In this document: piece by piece, positions 13,804 to 33,531 of the stretch | Numbering within the stretch: the first letter of the stretch is position 1 | Layout of the letters: each line of letters opens with the position of its first letter | Source: Eleginops maclovinus | Taxonomy: Eukaryota > Chordata > Actinopteri > Perciformes > Eleginopidae | NCBI RefSeq assembly: GCF_036324505.1 | Contig: NC_086366.1 | Coordinates: 7,813,427 to 7,877,426, forward strand | DNA: 64,000 nt | Direction: 5' to 3' | Translations under genes and position numbers: made by a program | Notes under the pieces: generated by a model | Database searches by the model: none | Told to the model about the DNA's origin: nothing | The model's input: the letters and a program-made list of their open reading frames with translations, nothing else

Positions 13804-14025
13804 GTATCTGGGGAATGAAAAAAAGGGGTGCACCTGTGGGCTCGGGTTTTGGTTTCTTTTGGGGCTATGCATTTTAGGGGGGAGGTTTTTTTTAAACCGG
13901 GGAATCTGTCCTTCCCCCCCGGGTTCCTCCCTTGTTTGAATTGTGGGTGTTGTCAGAGCCACAGGCAGGAAACAAGATCAATAACAAACAGTTTAGAGTG
14001 GCTGGTGTTTCTCTTTTTCTTATAG

Positions 14026-14109
14026 GTCATGAATGGAGCACTGAGGCCTCTGAGCCGCACATCAATCACATACTGTGGGATTGATCCAGAAGCCTTTGTA
14101 CTTCAATAG
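14026..14109 (+). CDS. Terminal coding exon (3' end) of an unrecognised gene
   Basis: A strong acceptor (pyrimidine tract GTTTCTCTTTTTCTTATAG ending at 14,025) opens an 84-base segment. In one frame it reads 27 residues to a TAG: VMNGALRPLSRTS, then a segment ending GIDPEAFVLQ. The other two frames stop within the segment. It is followed by AT-rich sequence with two AATAAA signals, as expected of a 3' UTR. The upstream exons would lie in the error-dense block and cannot be read. I do not recognise the C-terminus, so no function is proposed. The first codon may be split by the intron. Alternatively the segment is a chance acceptor plus open frame. The clean resumption of sequence, good acceptor and poly(A) signal together make an exon somewhat more likely than not. 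Confidence 0.45.
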   Translation, partial: VMNGALRPLSRTSITYCGIDPEAFVLQ

Positions 14110-14661
14110 GGATCGGCTTTATAAAATAACATATGATTCCATGGTGTACTTTGGTTATTGTGAGGATATGTGTGTCAGTGCCAGTTTTTCTGGGAGTTAA
14201 AATGTGTGTCAAAAATCAAAATCACTGACCTTTACTGTAATACTTTTAGCACTCCTGTGAGGTGCAGGCAGGGATTTTTGTCCTACAGGCAAGCACTGGA
14301 AGACCATGTGCACTGTTCCATTGAAGACTACACATATTTTTAAGTGACAAAACACTGAACAACAGGACCCCCCATACAATATCAGTAGGAGCATAACCAC
14401 CTTACACAATTTGCTTCAAATAACATAACCATGCAAATCTTGTTAATTTTGGCAAACAAAATTATTTTATTGCACGGCTGTCAGCATGTTACCCATGAGC
14501 AAACATCGTCAGAGTCGGAATAACGGGAGGTTTTGTTCCTGTTCTTCCAAGTTTGTCAACATTGTGTGAATGTGGCATTATTGTTTCTGAAGTTGTAACT
14601 CACTTTGGATAAAAGCTTGAGCTAAATACCATTCAATTAACATTATTCAATTAATGTAAGT

Positions 14662-14676
14662 ACACACACACACACA

Positions 14677-14743
<67 letters not shown>
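14662..14743 (+). repeat. (CA)n microsatellite, 82 bp
   Basis: An uninterrupted AC/CA run except for one CC break near 14,683. It lies in the inferred 3' UTR. Confidence 0.95.
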
Positions 14744-14744
<1 letters not shown>

Positions 14745-15010
14745 CCAACTCCTCATAGACTGCAAATGCAAATGAATAAAGATGAATGGATTTTTTAAAT
14801 ATCCATTAATTTACACACAAAGTCAGTTTATAGATTTTGTACAGTATAACTTTGCAAATTTGGAAATGTAATTGAACTAGTGTCTTCTGTTTTTGTATTC
14901 CCTTTGCTGCTATTCATGTTTTTCATACACTTTTCTTCAATGCTTATTTTGTAATTTTAAACAGCACATAGAGATACTTTCAAAATGTCATTGTACACGA
15001 CTATATTGTC

Positions 15011-15016
15011 AATAAA
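15011..15016 (+). terminator. Polyadenylation signal AATAAA
   Basis: A canonical AATAAA, followed by GATCTTCTGTTTC, a T/G-rich stretch suitable as a downstream element. It lies 0.9 kb after the stop codon of the terminal exon. A second AATAAA at 14,775 could be used instead. Confidence 0.4.
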
Positions 15017-15035
15017 GATCTTCTGTTTCAAATAA

Positions 15036-16130
15036 TGTCATACGAGAAACAGTGCTATATCAAGTGAAAGCTAGCTGGTATGGCTATAGCTTTAGCTGAA
15101 AATGTACAACTAAACTAAGACTTCTGTTTCCTAGCGGTTACCTGTACTTTTTAAAATACAATCTTTGTAAAAGGGACATCTTGGTAATTCATTTCCACAT
15201 AATGGAATGAAGCAGTATCCACATCCAATCATGATGTAGAAAATAAATCCCACATAAAGCTTAATCTTAATTTACTGTAATGGTTTCATGTGACATCATT
15301 CACATATCATTCATGTTTTTGTTATGTATTAAATCAAAAAATAATACATTTTATTGATTTGAATGTTCCGAAAACCAAAGACGAACAGATATATGGCAAG
15401 AAAATCGTAACATATTTAATCCCTGAGCTATGAATACATATATTTATATGTTTGTAGCAACTAACAAAAAAGCTTATATAACTAACGTTTGTTTACTTAT
15501 ACATTTGTGAAGATTATCCAAAGGCTTTTTTAAGGATGTGGTATAGGTTTGTTGTACCCAAATGATATTTTAGGTAGAATACTCAGTTTAGAAAGGCTTC
15601 AAATTAAGATATTTCAATGTTTTTAATCACAGTTTGCTTTTACCCTAAAGTTTCCTGCTTACATTTCTGCTTTCCTCTCGTGTCAGGACCTCAAATTAAA
15701 TGCTGTTTTTGCAGTTGTCTTCAGCCACTGAGATAGGATGATGTACTTGACCTATGTCGAGGCAATTGTGTTGCTGCAGTCGTTGCTAATGATCAGAGTC
15801 GAGAGCTCATCTTGCCCCTGGTCATGGCCTTTGAACTTTTCCAACGCCCCCTCACCTCTCCCTCCCATTTCCTCCTTATTAATATCAATGTATCATGCCT
15901 TTCTCCTTTGATCTGTTAGTCTGTCTTTTCCGCTTTGCCAAAGAGAATTCTGTCATTTGTTTTTAACCTGACTTTCCCTCTCAGCTGTCTTTTAATCCCC
16001 TGGTCTTAAAGAGTTAAGGCGTAGCCCTCACCATGGTAACACCAGCTCCCATTTTTTACACACATACACACACATTTATTTGAGTTCTCTCATCTCATAA
16101 TTCTGTCCTACCCTGCGTTCTACTGATGTA
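15036..16130. other. Intergenic DNA, no gene seen
   Basis: Ordinary AT-rich sequence with no coding frame or repeat that I recognise. From about 15,830 it becomes C/T-rich and leads into the promoter-like stretch before 16,223. CCATGGTAAC at about 16,032 resembles an RFX half-site, but a single site means little. Confidence 0.5.
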
Positions 16131-16139
16131 CCCTCCCCC

Positions 16140-16146
16140 TATATAT
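16140..16146 (+). promoter_or_regulatory. TATA-like box upstream of an exon-like segment
   Basis: TATATAT in the context CCCCCTATATATGCAC is followed by a C/T-rich stretch. It lies 83 bases before the exon-like segment at 16,223 and could position a transcription start near 16,170. This is a sequence match only. Confidence 0.25.
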
Positions 16147-16222
16147 GCACTCCCTCTCCTCTCTTACTCTTCCCTCCTTCTCTCTCACACACACAAACAC
16201 TCAACCTCTCCTGCTCTGGCAG

Positions 16223-16303
16223 CTGGTCTCCTGCTAATGCTGCACCATCCACTGACTGCGAGATGTTCACCCCAGCTTGTAAAGGATCTGCAGGGGAACC
16301 GAG
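16223..16303 (+). other. Exon-like segment with consensus acceptor and donor
   Basis: A pyrimidine-rich acceptor (CCTCTCCTGCTCTGGCAG, ending at 16,222) and a near-perfect donor (CGAG/GTAAGG at 16,304) bound 81 bases. Two forward frames are open across it. One reads SWSPANAAPSTDCEMF followed by a short Cys/Gly-containing tail and would be a phase 2-2 exon. The other contains an ATG at 16,237 and would leave in phase 1. A TATA-like box lies upstream, so it may instead be the 3' part of a first exon that is wholly or partly non-coding. It lies between the terminal exon at 14.0 kb and the rap1gap2 start at 27.3 kb, on the same strand. It might be an upstream leader exon of the latter. I recognise no protein. 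Confidence 0.3.
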
Positions 16304-17530
16304 GTAAGGCTTTAACACCCTAGCACAAACACAGCAGGCATGTGATACTGCTGCTGCTGTTGGCTGCTGTCCACATCTAACTGTACGCCAAATTAATGAT
16401 GGGAAGAGCGAGCGTGTGTGTGTGTGTGCTGATTTGTATGAGAACTCTCCAGCTGGAGTAGGGAGCCTGTGTGAGTTGCAGGCTAGTATAACACTTGCAC
16501 ACAAACACAATCAAGTAAAGTGTGAATATATTTCTAGGGTTCTTTCTATTTTCTTAAAGTTGAGGAAAATAATTGCTCTGTGTGTGTTTTTATTTGAGTG
16601 GAATAGAGTGTGCATATGGGTTTGTGTGTGTGCATGCTGTGAGAGTGCCAGTGGAAACCTGCTGGCACGCAAATTGCCTTTCGAGTAACGCTGCAACGGT
16701 GCTGCAATGTCTGGTTGTGGTGTTATATTCTCTGACGGTTTATGGCACCATGTTTTGTTTATGCATGTGTTTGTGTATGATTGCGGGGGGAATGGTGTGT
16801 GGGGGCATGAAGTTAGGTTTCTGCATGTGAGTGGGAGGATGACAACAGTGTTTCTTAATGTTTTCATACATTTAACTCCTGATAATGTGTTCAAACCACT
16901 GAGGGATATTCAAGGTGAAGCAACAGATACCATTCAGGAACATAAATGTTTTATTTTTAGAAGTCTGAGCCAATGGGTAAATGTCTTCACGCATGCATGA
17001 ATTTTCCAGCATGTTTACCAGTGGGTGTTCGTTCATGTTCATGGGCATATACAGTACAGTATATGGTGGTGAGTGTGTGTGAGCAAAATTCCCCCTAAGG
17101 AAACATGGTCCCCACTGTATGCAGTGCAGGAGCAGATGTTATTTGATTTATGAGTCTGTTTCTTCAGTGGAAGCTCTGCATGTGTGTGGTAATAGGACAC
17201 ATTAAGCATCTTTCAAGATATCTAGCAAGGAATGGAGGTTTCTTTTAAATCCTTTAAAGCCAAGGAAGGTAAAAATCTACTTGCATCATCCTCATAAAAT
17301 GTGACGCACTTCAGTTATTCCTGTTACAAATATTATTTTTCATTGCTCTTTTCTTGTAAGTGAGTCTGTAACTTTGAAAGAATTACACATTCCTCCTCCT
17401 AAAAACAAAATGTTGAATTAAAGCAGAGGCAATTCACCCTGTTCTATGACAGCATGTTTTATTTCTTAACAACCAGAAGCTTATGGTGCCTCATGATTGA
17501 AAATGTTTATAAACTGTGGATTTTATTCTA
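16304..17530. other. Non-coding DNA, GT-rich in part
   Basis: Short GT-rich patches (16,410-16,430, 16,570-16,650, 17,070-17,085) without long arrays. The open frames in this stretch consist of Cys/Val/Met translations of these patches. No gene or identifiable repeat is seen. Confidence 0.5.
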
Positions 17531-17534
17531 CGTT

Positions 17535-17800
17535 GCTTTATTCAAATTCAAATTCAAAGGGGCTTTATTGGCATGAAAGTTAAAGAAAACAATCTTCCCA
17601 AAGCATCAAAATACACAAATAATTACATGACATTAATATACATTTCAAATTGTCACATATGAATTATATATATATACAGTAATACAAGGGTGGTTGTCTC
17701 ATTCACTGTCCCTCAGGTTGTGGCATGTGTGAACATATTGGGCAGCAAGATATGCCTGTCTCCTTCTCATAGGAGTATCTTTAATTTTGAGAGGTCATTA
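17535..17800 (-). mobile_element. LINE 3'-end remnant, antisense
   Basis: Starting at about 17,540 the sequence TTCAAATTCAAATTCAAAGG leads into GGCTTTATTGGCATGAAAG. Read on the minus strand this is an AATAAAGCC-type signal followed by a TTTGAA repeat tail, a 3' end common to fish LINE copies. The body further right (TGTGGCATGTGTGAACATATTGGGCAGCAAG) is plausibly its continuation. Family not assigned. Confidence 0.45.
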
Positions 17801-22830
<5,030 letters not shown>

Positions 22831-23579
22831 GTCAACCCCTCAACTCACGTCCGTAACCTTGGTATCATCCCTGCTCTCACTTTCCTCCCTCACATTAACC
22901 AGGTCACAAAAATTGCCTTCTACCACCTCAAAAACATCGCCCGCATCAGACCCTCCCTCTCATCCACCGCTGCTGAAACTCTCACCCATGCCTTCATAAC
23001 ATCCTGACTTGATTACTGCAACAGCAATCTATTTGGCTCACCTGCATGCAGCCTAAATAAACTGCAATATGACCAAAACTCTGCTGCCCGCATGCTCACC
23101 TCCACCTGATGCTCTAATCACATCACCCCTATCCTCCACTGGCTCCCCATCAAACACCGGATCGACTTCAAAATATTACTTCTCACCTACAAAGCCATCA
23201 ACAACCTTGCCCCCCACCATCTCAGTGACCTCATCTAACAACATACCCCTACCCGTTGCCTCAGGTCTGCTGACGCTAATCTACTGCAGTCCATCAGGAC
23301 AATGCTCCGGACCTGGGGTGACAGGGCCTTCGCTGCAGCCTCCCACACCCTCTTGAACTCCCTTCCCAGTCACATCCGAAAGGCCAACACTCTGGAATCC
23401 TTCAAAAAAATCTCTCAAAACTCGCTTATTCATAGCTTTCAGTCTTTGATCAACTCCCCTCCTCCACATTCTATTCCACAATTAGGACTTTTGTTGTTTT
23501 CTGTTTAGATTTTATGTAAAGCGTCTTTGAGCATTACAAAAAGTGCTATATAAATCGTATGCATTATTATTATTATTGG
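22831..23579 (+). mobile_element. L2-clade-like LINE, 3' end of ORF2 (pseudogene) plus tail
   Basis: A single forward frame from about 22,831 to the TAG at 23,506-23,508 reads like the C-terminal part of an L2-type LINE reverse transcriptase. Landmarks are VRNLG, then LDYCNSN, then ITPILHWLPIKHRIDFK, then LRSADANLL, then LNSLPSHIRKANTLESFK. Three in-frame stops break it (TGA 23,005, TGA 23,107, TAA 23,236). The first stands just before LDYCN, where family members usually have Arg (CGA), which suggests CpG decay. No frameshift is needed. The 3' end has GTGCTATATAAAT and an (ATT)n tail (23,565-23,578), as in L2-like elements. It is 5'-truncated and inactive. Confidence 0.8.
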
Positions 23580-25080
23580 AAAAGATAGACTATAATAATC
23601 TCGAAAGAAAATGTTTGTGCCAGAAATTGCTCAACTATTAATTACAACCTCAGAAAGAAACATAATAGACTAAAGAAAAAAAGTGTTTAAGGACAAATGT
23701 TAGCAAAAGTACAAAATAAAATAGGAATACCGAGTAAGATGCATTTAGTAAAATAACTCAACTACAATAGAAAATAAATACTGTGCATGATGTTGAGAGT
23801 AAAATTGTCAACGACATCGAATAATAAATTGTGCACATTATATTGAAAATAACTGCTGCACATGATATTGAAATAAGGTAGGCTAGTGCACATAGTATTG
23901 ATGACATGATGCTTTTGTTCAGCTTTCTGGAGTGCTTTATTTCCGTTTCCAGGGACACATGGACATTTGCATAGATTTTTTCATCGAACCAATATTAGTT
24001 TGGCCACATGGGGCAGCGCAGTGATCTTTCAACAGAACAATGATTATCACTTTTGAAGTTGATAGCGAACAGTTGCAAGAAAATAAGTAGCATTCACTTA
24101 AAGTCGTTTCTCTGGACACCGTGTAGATGTAAGTCTCTTCACCTACACTTAATATATTTGTCTCTTTAACCGCATAATGCTCCAGTGTGTCTGTCAGCTG
24201 TTTGAATCTAGGCGTGCACATTAGCCCACAGGCAGTTTTAGGTTTGGCCTAATTAGCAAAACGACAACATTAATGTTATCATGAGTGTCATAAACTTTGT
24301 CCACTTCAGATACACCTGTTGTCACACGAACTCATGGGTATAGTGGAATGCTTTTTTATCATGTTACTAACTAGCGCTGCGCAACTACTCGACATTTGTT
24401 TTGTTTATTGTAATCGCAAAATGGACTAGTGTTATACTGCAGGAAGCGAAATATTTGGTGAAGGCTGTGTGATAAATACAATTTGAAAGAAGCATTGTAG
24501 TGCTGCAGGGAAACAGGCCTTCAAATAGTGTATCACAGACTTAACAAACGTATTTGTAAGTTACAGATCTTCTGGAAAATTCCCACTTTTCATTCATGAA
24601 AAGCCTCTGTTTAAATAAAAGATGAGAATAATGATGCAAAATCACTTCCTCCAATATCGTTAGAGCAATATCAGTCAGATAGTCACTATTATTATTAATA
24701 CATTTTTTTTTAATCATGAAGCCCTACATGTAACACTTTTAAACATCTATGCCTATTAAACAGGATAAATACATTTAAGAACCAAAAAAAGGGAACATTT
24801 GGTTTGTTTTTTATTTCCTTCTTACTTGTATTTCCTAGAATGAGCTGAAGTCTGAAGAAAAGTGTTGTTTACAAGATATCTCTGAACCACTAGAGGGAGG
24901 GTGAGGTCTGCAGTGTCAGTTAGGTAGTGCAGTGTTTTATGCTGTTAAACCCATTGGCTAGATAGGCTATACTACTATTATTATTATTACTCATGCAATG
25001 CCAGACTGACAGACCGTGTGCATGCGCCCACACAGATCTCCAGATACAAATAAGGCAACATCCTCACTCTGATAGAGACT
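23580..25080. other. Non-coding DNA, no gene recognised
   Basis: AT-rich sequence with a short (TAT)n patch near 24,975. No coding exon or intact repeat is seen. Confidence 0.5.
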
Positions 25081-25149
25081 GTGAGCACATCCAGTCCACC
25101 ACTCATCAGCCCATTGATAGTATTTGTGAAAGCTTTTGAGCATAATCAT

Positions 25150-25325
25150 CCTCAACAGCTACTTGTTTGGTTTCTTGGACTCAATGAGCACTTATTTCAA
25201 GTGATTTTAAATGTTATCAAGGTCCTATTGAATAAAGAAAGGATGTCAGAGTTCAGGTTCATGTTTTTCCCTATGGGGATTATTAAAGTTCTCTTATCTC
25301 ATCTTAAATATGGAAAGGAAATCTA
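25150..25325 (+). mobile_element. LINE 3'-tail remnant
   Basis: TTTTTCCCTATGGGGATTATTAAAGTTCTCTTATCTCATCTTA (25,264 onward) matches the general pattern CCC..GGGGATnAATAAAG plus TATCTTATC that ends many fish LINE copies. Upstream sequence back to about 25,150 may be its 3' UTR. Only the tail is diagnostic. Confidence 0.45.
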
Positions 25326-26878
<1,553 letters not shown>

Positions 26879-26984
26879 CCCCTCCTCACCTTGCTCCTCC
26901 CCCCTGCTTGCGTGTGTACCTGTATGTGAGATTGTGTCAAATTGTTTTTGTGCGTCTGTGAAAGGCGAAGAGCTAGCAGCGTAA

Positions 26985-26992
26985 GGGCGGGG
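26985..26992 (+). promoter_or_regulatory. GC box (GGGCGGGG) in the putative rap1gap2 promoter
   Basis: The Sp1-type motif GGGCGGGG lies 259 bp upstream of the ATG at 27,251, between the GT array and a GA-rich leader. No TATA box is seen nearby, consistent with a GC-box promoter. The transcription start is not determinable. Confidence 0.35.
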
Positions 26993-27250
26993 AAAGAAGT
27001 CAACTGGTCAACTGGCAAAGTGGTAAACGACATCTCTGGGGAGGCGTGTGTCAACGAAGAAGAGAACAGAAAAAATAGAGGCAAAGTGAGAGAGATAGAG
27101 GCAGGCAGGGAGGGAGGGAGATTGGGTCAGAGAGAGACACAAAGTGCAAGTATACACACTTAAGAGAGAGAGAGTGTGTGTCAGCAGAGCACACTTCCCA
27201 GAGGAGAGCCTGAGAGTGAGAGAGACTGCTGAGAAGTTCAGTCTGACAAA
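26993..27250 (+). other. Probable 5' leader of rap1gap2
   Basis: A GA-rich stretch (GAGAGA, GGAGGGAGGGAG) between the GC box and the start codon. An acceptor-like ACTTCCCAG ends near 27,200, so part of the leader could come from an upstream exon such as 16,223-16,303. The boundary at the 5' side is not known. Confidence 0.4.
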
Positions 27251-27294
27251 ATGCTCAGGAGGAGGAGAAGCGTGTCATTTGGTGGATTTGGATG
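27251..27294 (+). CDS. rap1gap2: Rap1 GTPase-activating protein 2, first coding exon (partial CDS)
   Basis: This exon encodes residues 1-14 and two bases of codon 15: MLRRRRSVSFGGFG(W). Mammalian RAP1GAP2 starts with a short basic run followed by RSVSFGGFGW at the same positions. There, Ser7 is a cyclic-nucleotide kinase site and phospho-Ser9 a 14-3-3 site. Both serines and the preceding Arg residues are kept here. RAP1GAP2 stimulates GTP hydrolysis on Rap1 and acts in platelet and secretory-cell adhesion and exocytosis. The start is supported by an in-frame TGA at 27,230-27,232 and an A at -3 (GACAAAATGC). The exon ends at a phase-2 donor (GATG/GTACGT), splitting the Trp codon TG/G. Exon 2 and the catalytic Rap-GAP domain were not found and should lie beyond 64 kb. 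The teleost paralogue (a or b) cannot be decided. Rap1GAP1 has a related start but with FTFGAYG rather than VSFGGFG. Confidence 0.72.
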
Positions 27295-27540
27295 GTACGT
27301 TGCCTTTTCATTCGATGCTACTGTGTGTATGCATGTCTGCTTTATTTGGTCACAGGAATTGTGCACATTGTGATTATATTGTGAGTTTAAAGGATGCACA
27401 ATGTGCTGCTGAGATGTGTATGCACTGCTGGGTGTTATGGGTGTGTGTTGTGCAGAAATGTAAACTTTTTTTCAAAAAGGAAGGATGGGTGGAGGCTGTT
27501 ACTCTGTGTCACCCCTCTGACACTCTGTCCTTTGTGATGT

Positions 27541-27580
27541 GTGAGAATGTGTGTGTGTGAGAATGTGTGTGTGTGAGAAA
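27541..27580 (+). repeat. Short tandem repeat, 16-bp unit
   Basis: GAGAATGTGTGTGTGT occurs twice in tandem, at 27,543 and 27,559, followed by a partial unit GAGAAAATGT. Confidence 0.8.
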
Positions 27581-29181
27581 ATGTACCGTTTCCCTCTGTG
27601 CTGTCTCCATTTGGGGGGGAGGGGGTTACAATCAACAGGCTGCTTTGTCTGTGTCTGTTGTTTTTGTGTAATGTCCAATTAAGGCTCTTTTGTCACCTCT
27701 CTTACCCGTCATATTTCCCCCCCCCCTCTATTGACCGAGTTTTCCCATGATGCAGTGCTGACGAAGATGCCAGAGAGTCCATTTAGTGCTGAATGAGCTG
27801 ACACACTCGGTTTGTTCGGAGTGTTTTTGTTTCTGGCTCCCCTGCTGTTTGTGGGTCGTTTTGACACTGAAGCGCTTCTTTAGAGCACTTACCCTTCCCT
27901 GCTAGGCTGATATCGCTAGTTTATCCAGACAGGAAAATGCAGTATAGCCTGAGACAGACAGAGATGTGTAGAGCAAAACAGGGACTATGTGATTTAAAAA
28001 CATGAGAGAAATCCAATAATTTGCAGAAAAACTGTTGATTTCTCAAAGGGAAACTACTTCACACATCAATTTCAGGTCACTCCTTTGTTCAGTTTACTTT
28101 TCCTAACTTTGTTTAACTATTCTTTGTTAAATCTAGCTCTTTGTAGTCCCTCATAATGGTGTAAGTGCAAAACTTAAATGCTGGACAGATCACCTCAGTT
28201 CAGACACAACACTTTCAATGTTGTGTGACTCAAAGCCAAACATTCATCATGTGCAGCCTAAGTGCAATAATGAGAAGGTATGCTTATTGTTCCTTTTAAA
28301 TTAGCAATTACTCATGATTTAAACTGTCCTGCTGCAGAAAACTCTATGAAAATGCAATTCATTTTTTTATAGATTTCTTGGATTACATGAAGTAACACTA
28401 ATATAGGTGTGTGGATGGCTAGTTCAGAGTGAATGCATGACCAAATGAAGGGCTGATACACAGTGTGTTTACATGCACACACAGAGTTAACTGTAGTATT
28501 CCTTGAATCAGTAAGATGTGGGATAAATAAAGCTTCCACATGATAGACATGCTTGTTTCAGACATAAGGTGGGTGGTGTGTTTGTAAACTGCTTCGTAAT
28601 AAATTAGTGAGCCCAGACTGCAGTCCCAGACAATACGGTGTCACTGCAGCAGAGAAGCAAACACTATGTGGGTAACTGGTATTACAAACATAAAACACAG
28701 AGTTGAAAAAGATACTCAAGATGTATATTGAGAGAACAAGCAAAGCACATTATTATCTGATCATTGCATTCTACTTTTTTCAGAAGGCAACCAATCATTC
28801 ATATGGTCTTTTGCATTGGATGTGCTTTCAATCGCTTTTTAAATGACAGATGAGTAAAAAGCAGGCTATTGTTAGTTCTAGGTGTTGGTAGTTTCAAGTG
28901 ACCTGAGCTGGCATTGCTTGTTTTATGGACTCAAGCATTTATTTTGTGCCTATCTTATTTATTTTAGCTACAAAAAATGTTGCATTTTCCCTTAAATATC
29001 ACACCAACATTAAAAAAAAATCTGTAAGAATCCGATGGCAGGAGTAGGGCTTAATACAAAAACTCAACAGCATGATAAGTGTTTCTCTCACAGCATTGAT
29101 GTTTTAAGGGACAACTGTGATATAACACTGATATACGTAATGATCCCTTCCTCGCGCACTGCCCTCATGGCCTGCTAGGAT

Positions 29182-29236
29182 GTCTTTTCTTCTGGCGCAC
29201 AGCAGAAGAAAAGACTCCCTTGCCAGCCTAGCTGGC
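29182..29236. repeat. Two adjacent perfect hairpins
   Basis: GTCTTTTCTTCTG (29,182-29,194) pairs exactly with CAGAAGAAAAGAC (29,203-29,215) across an 8-base loop. Six bases on, GCCAGC (29,222-29,227) pairs with GCTGGC (29,231-29,236) across a CTA loop. The first hairpin has a pre-microRNA-like stem but is short, with only patchy pairing outside the 13-bp core. Confidence 0.7.
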
Positions 29237-30094
29237 GTTTGTTCCTTTTTAGATGTCTTGAATTGAGGGGCATATTTAATAAAGCATTGTGCAACCTTTT
29301 GTATAAACCACAGAAGATGACCTCGCTAAATTATATACTTCACTAGCTGTACAGGCAGTCGGCTGTCAGTCGGGTGTAAGCCGGATGCGTTCGGCTTGAA
29401 GGGGAAATTCAAGGTGCATCTGTGGTTAAATATGAACCTGAATTCCTGAAATCTGAGTATCTAGTCAACAACATTACTGTATTTCAGTTCTGCTCTGTCA
29501 TATGTGCCTCTGTTGTCTCTGCTGATAACATTCAGAAACCCTGGAAAAAATTCAAATCACATTTAAAACATCCATGTTGTGTGACGGTGAAGTGAAAGTA
29601 CACTGTGTTTTTATATGTGCGTGTTGGTTGCGAGTGCACATTTTTGGATGAATTAGATCCGGCACTGTTCTGCATGGTTCATTCTGCAAATTAATGGGAT
29701 TAAAGTATTAATGTCATAACATCGTCTTTGTAAAGGAGGGGGCTGTAAAACAAGCATTGAACATACACACACATGTACGTACACAAACAAATCTGCAAAT
29801 AAAAACAGATATGCATGTACAGTTTCTCTTAAACCTCACAGGCCCTGCTCTATTATTAGCAGTAAATATGGACTGAACTGACAGGTTTTCCATAAAATGT
29901 CTTCTGACTTTCCATGTTTTTAGTATGGACAGTATTAAGTGATGCGTGAATGAAACCCTTATAAACATTAAGACCTCTCAAACAGGTCCGAGCAGCTTTA
30001 AGAGATTTAACCTATTAAAGTCAGCTGTTAGAAAGTGATTTCTTCACACTATCCGCAGGATCTACATACTCTGCTTTTATTGAAGATCCTTTTT

Positions 30095-30165
30095 GGGGTC
30101 ATTTTGTAAGCTCGGTTGCGCAAAATCACAAAATATGTTCAGGAAATACGTTTTGAAACACCTAA
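30095..30165 (+). repeat. Dispersed repeat, copy 1 of 2 in window
   Basis: The core TTTGTAAGCTCGGTTGC...CACAAAATATGT...AAATACGTTTTGAAACACCT is about 80% similar by eye to 34,115-34,185 in the same orientation. Class unknown. Confidence 0.5.
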
Positions 30166-30456
30166 GGAAATGTTTTTTTCTTTCTCAAACTTGTGGTTCA
30201 TGCACTTCACTTTTTAGAAAATGCTTTAAGGCTTCCACATTTTCCTGAATGCCAATCATGACAGTAGAAGTGATTGTGCATTAATGACCATTCTTTTAAG
30301 TGCCGGAACACCCGGGGGAGCCATCACTCCTCTCCATTTGATGTGCGGTGTTCATTTGCTTATTACTGTAATAAGAGAGCACTTAAAGCAAGGAGTTTAA
30401 TTGCTGCTTTTACACTATTTGTATCAGAGACGTGATCAATAATATATCTCTCTCTC

Positions 30457-33470
<3,014 letters not shown>

Positions 33471-33531
33471 AAACATAGAAAGGCAGAGAAGGGGAGAGCG
33501 TGCACCTGACCAGCGTCTTAATACACCAACC

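Larger units (their letters stand above)
1..13960. other. Error-dense, homopolymer-inflated block (likely unpolished long-read fill)
   Basis: Runs of three to ten identical bases of all four types (aaaa, tttt, gggg, cccc) follow each other almost continuously, on a scale not seen after 13,960. The texture stops in short clean islands (about 4,210-4,780, 7,020-7,480, 8,230-8,560) and starts again. This is what uncorrected consensus with homopolymer insertion errors looks like, and it is unlikely to be real base composition. Reading frames of 60-166 codons in this block are dominated by Lys, Phe, Gly and Pro, the translations of homopolymers, and none resembles a protein family I know. True genes, if present, would be frameshifted beyond reading. 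I therefore annotate no coding sequence here except one tentative frame in a clean island. Confidence 0.8.
14110..15035 (+). other. Probable 3' UTR of the upstream gene
   Basis: AT-rich sequence without open frames follows the TAG at 14,107-14,109. It contains a (CA)n tract and two AATAAA hexamers (14,775-14,780 and 15,011-15,016). The extent is inferred from the second signal. Confidence 0.4.
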
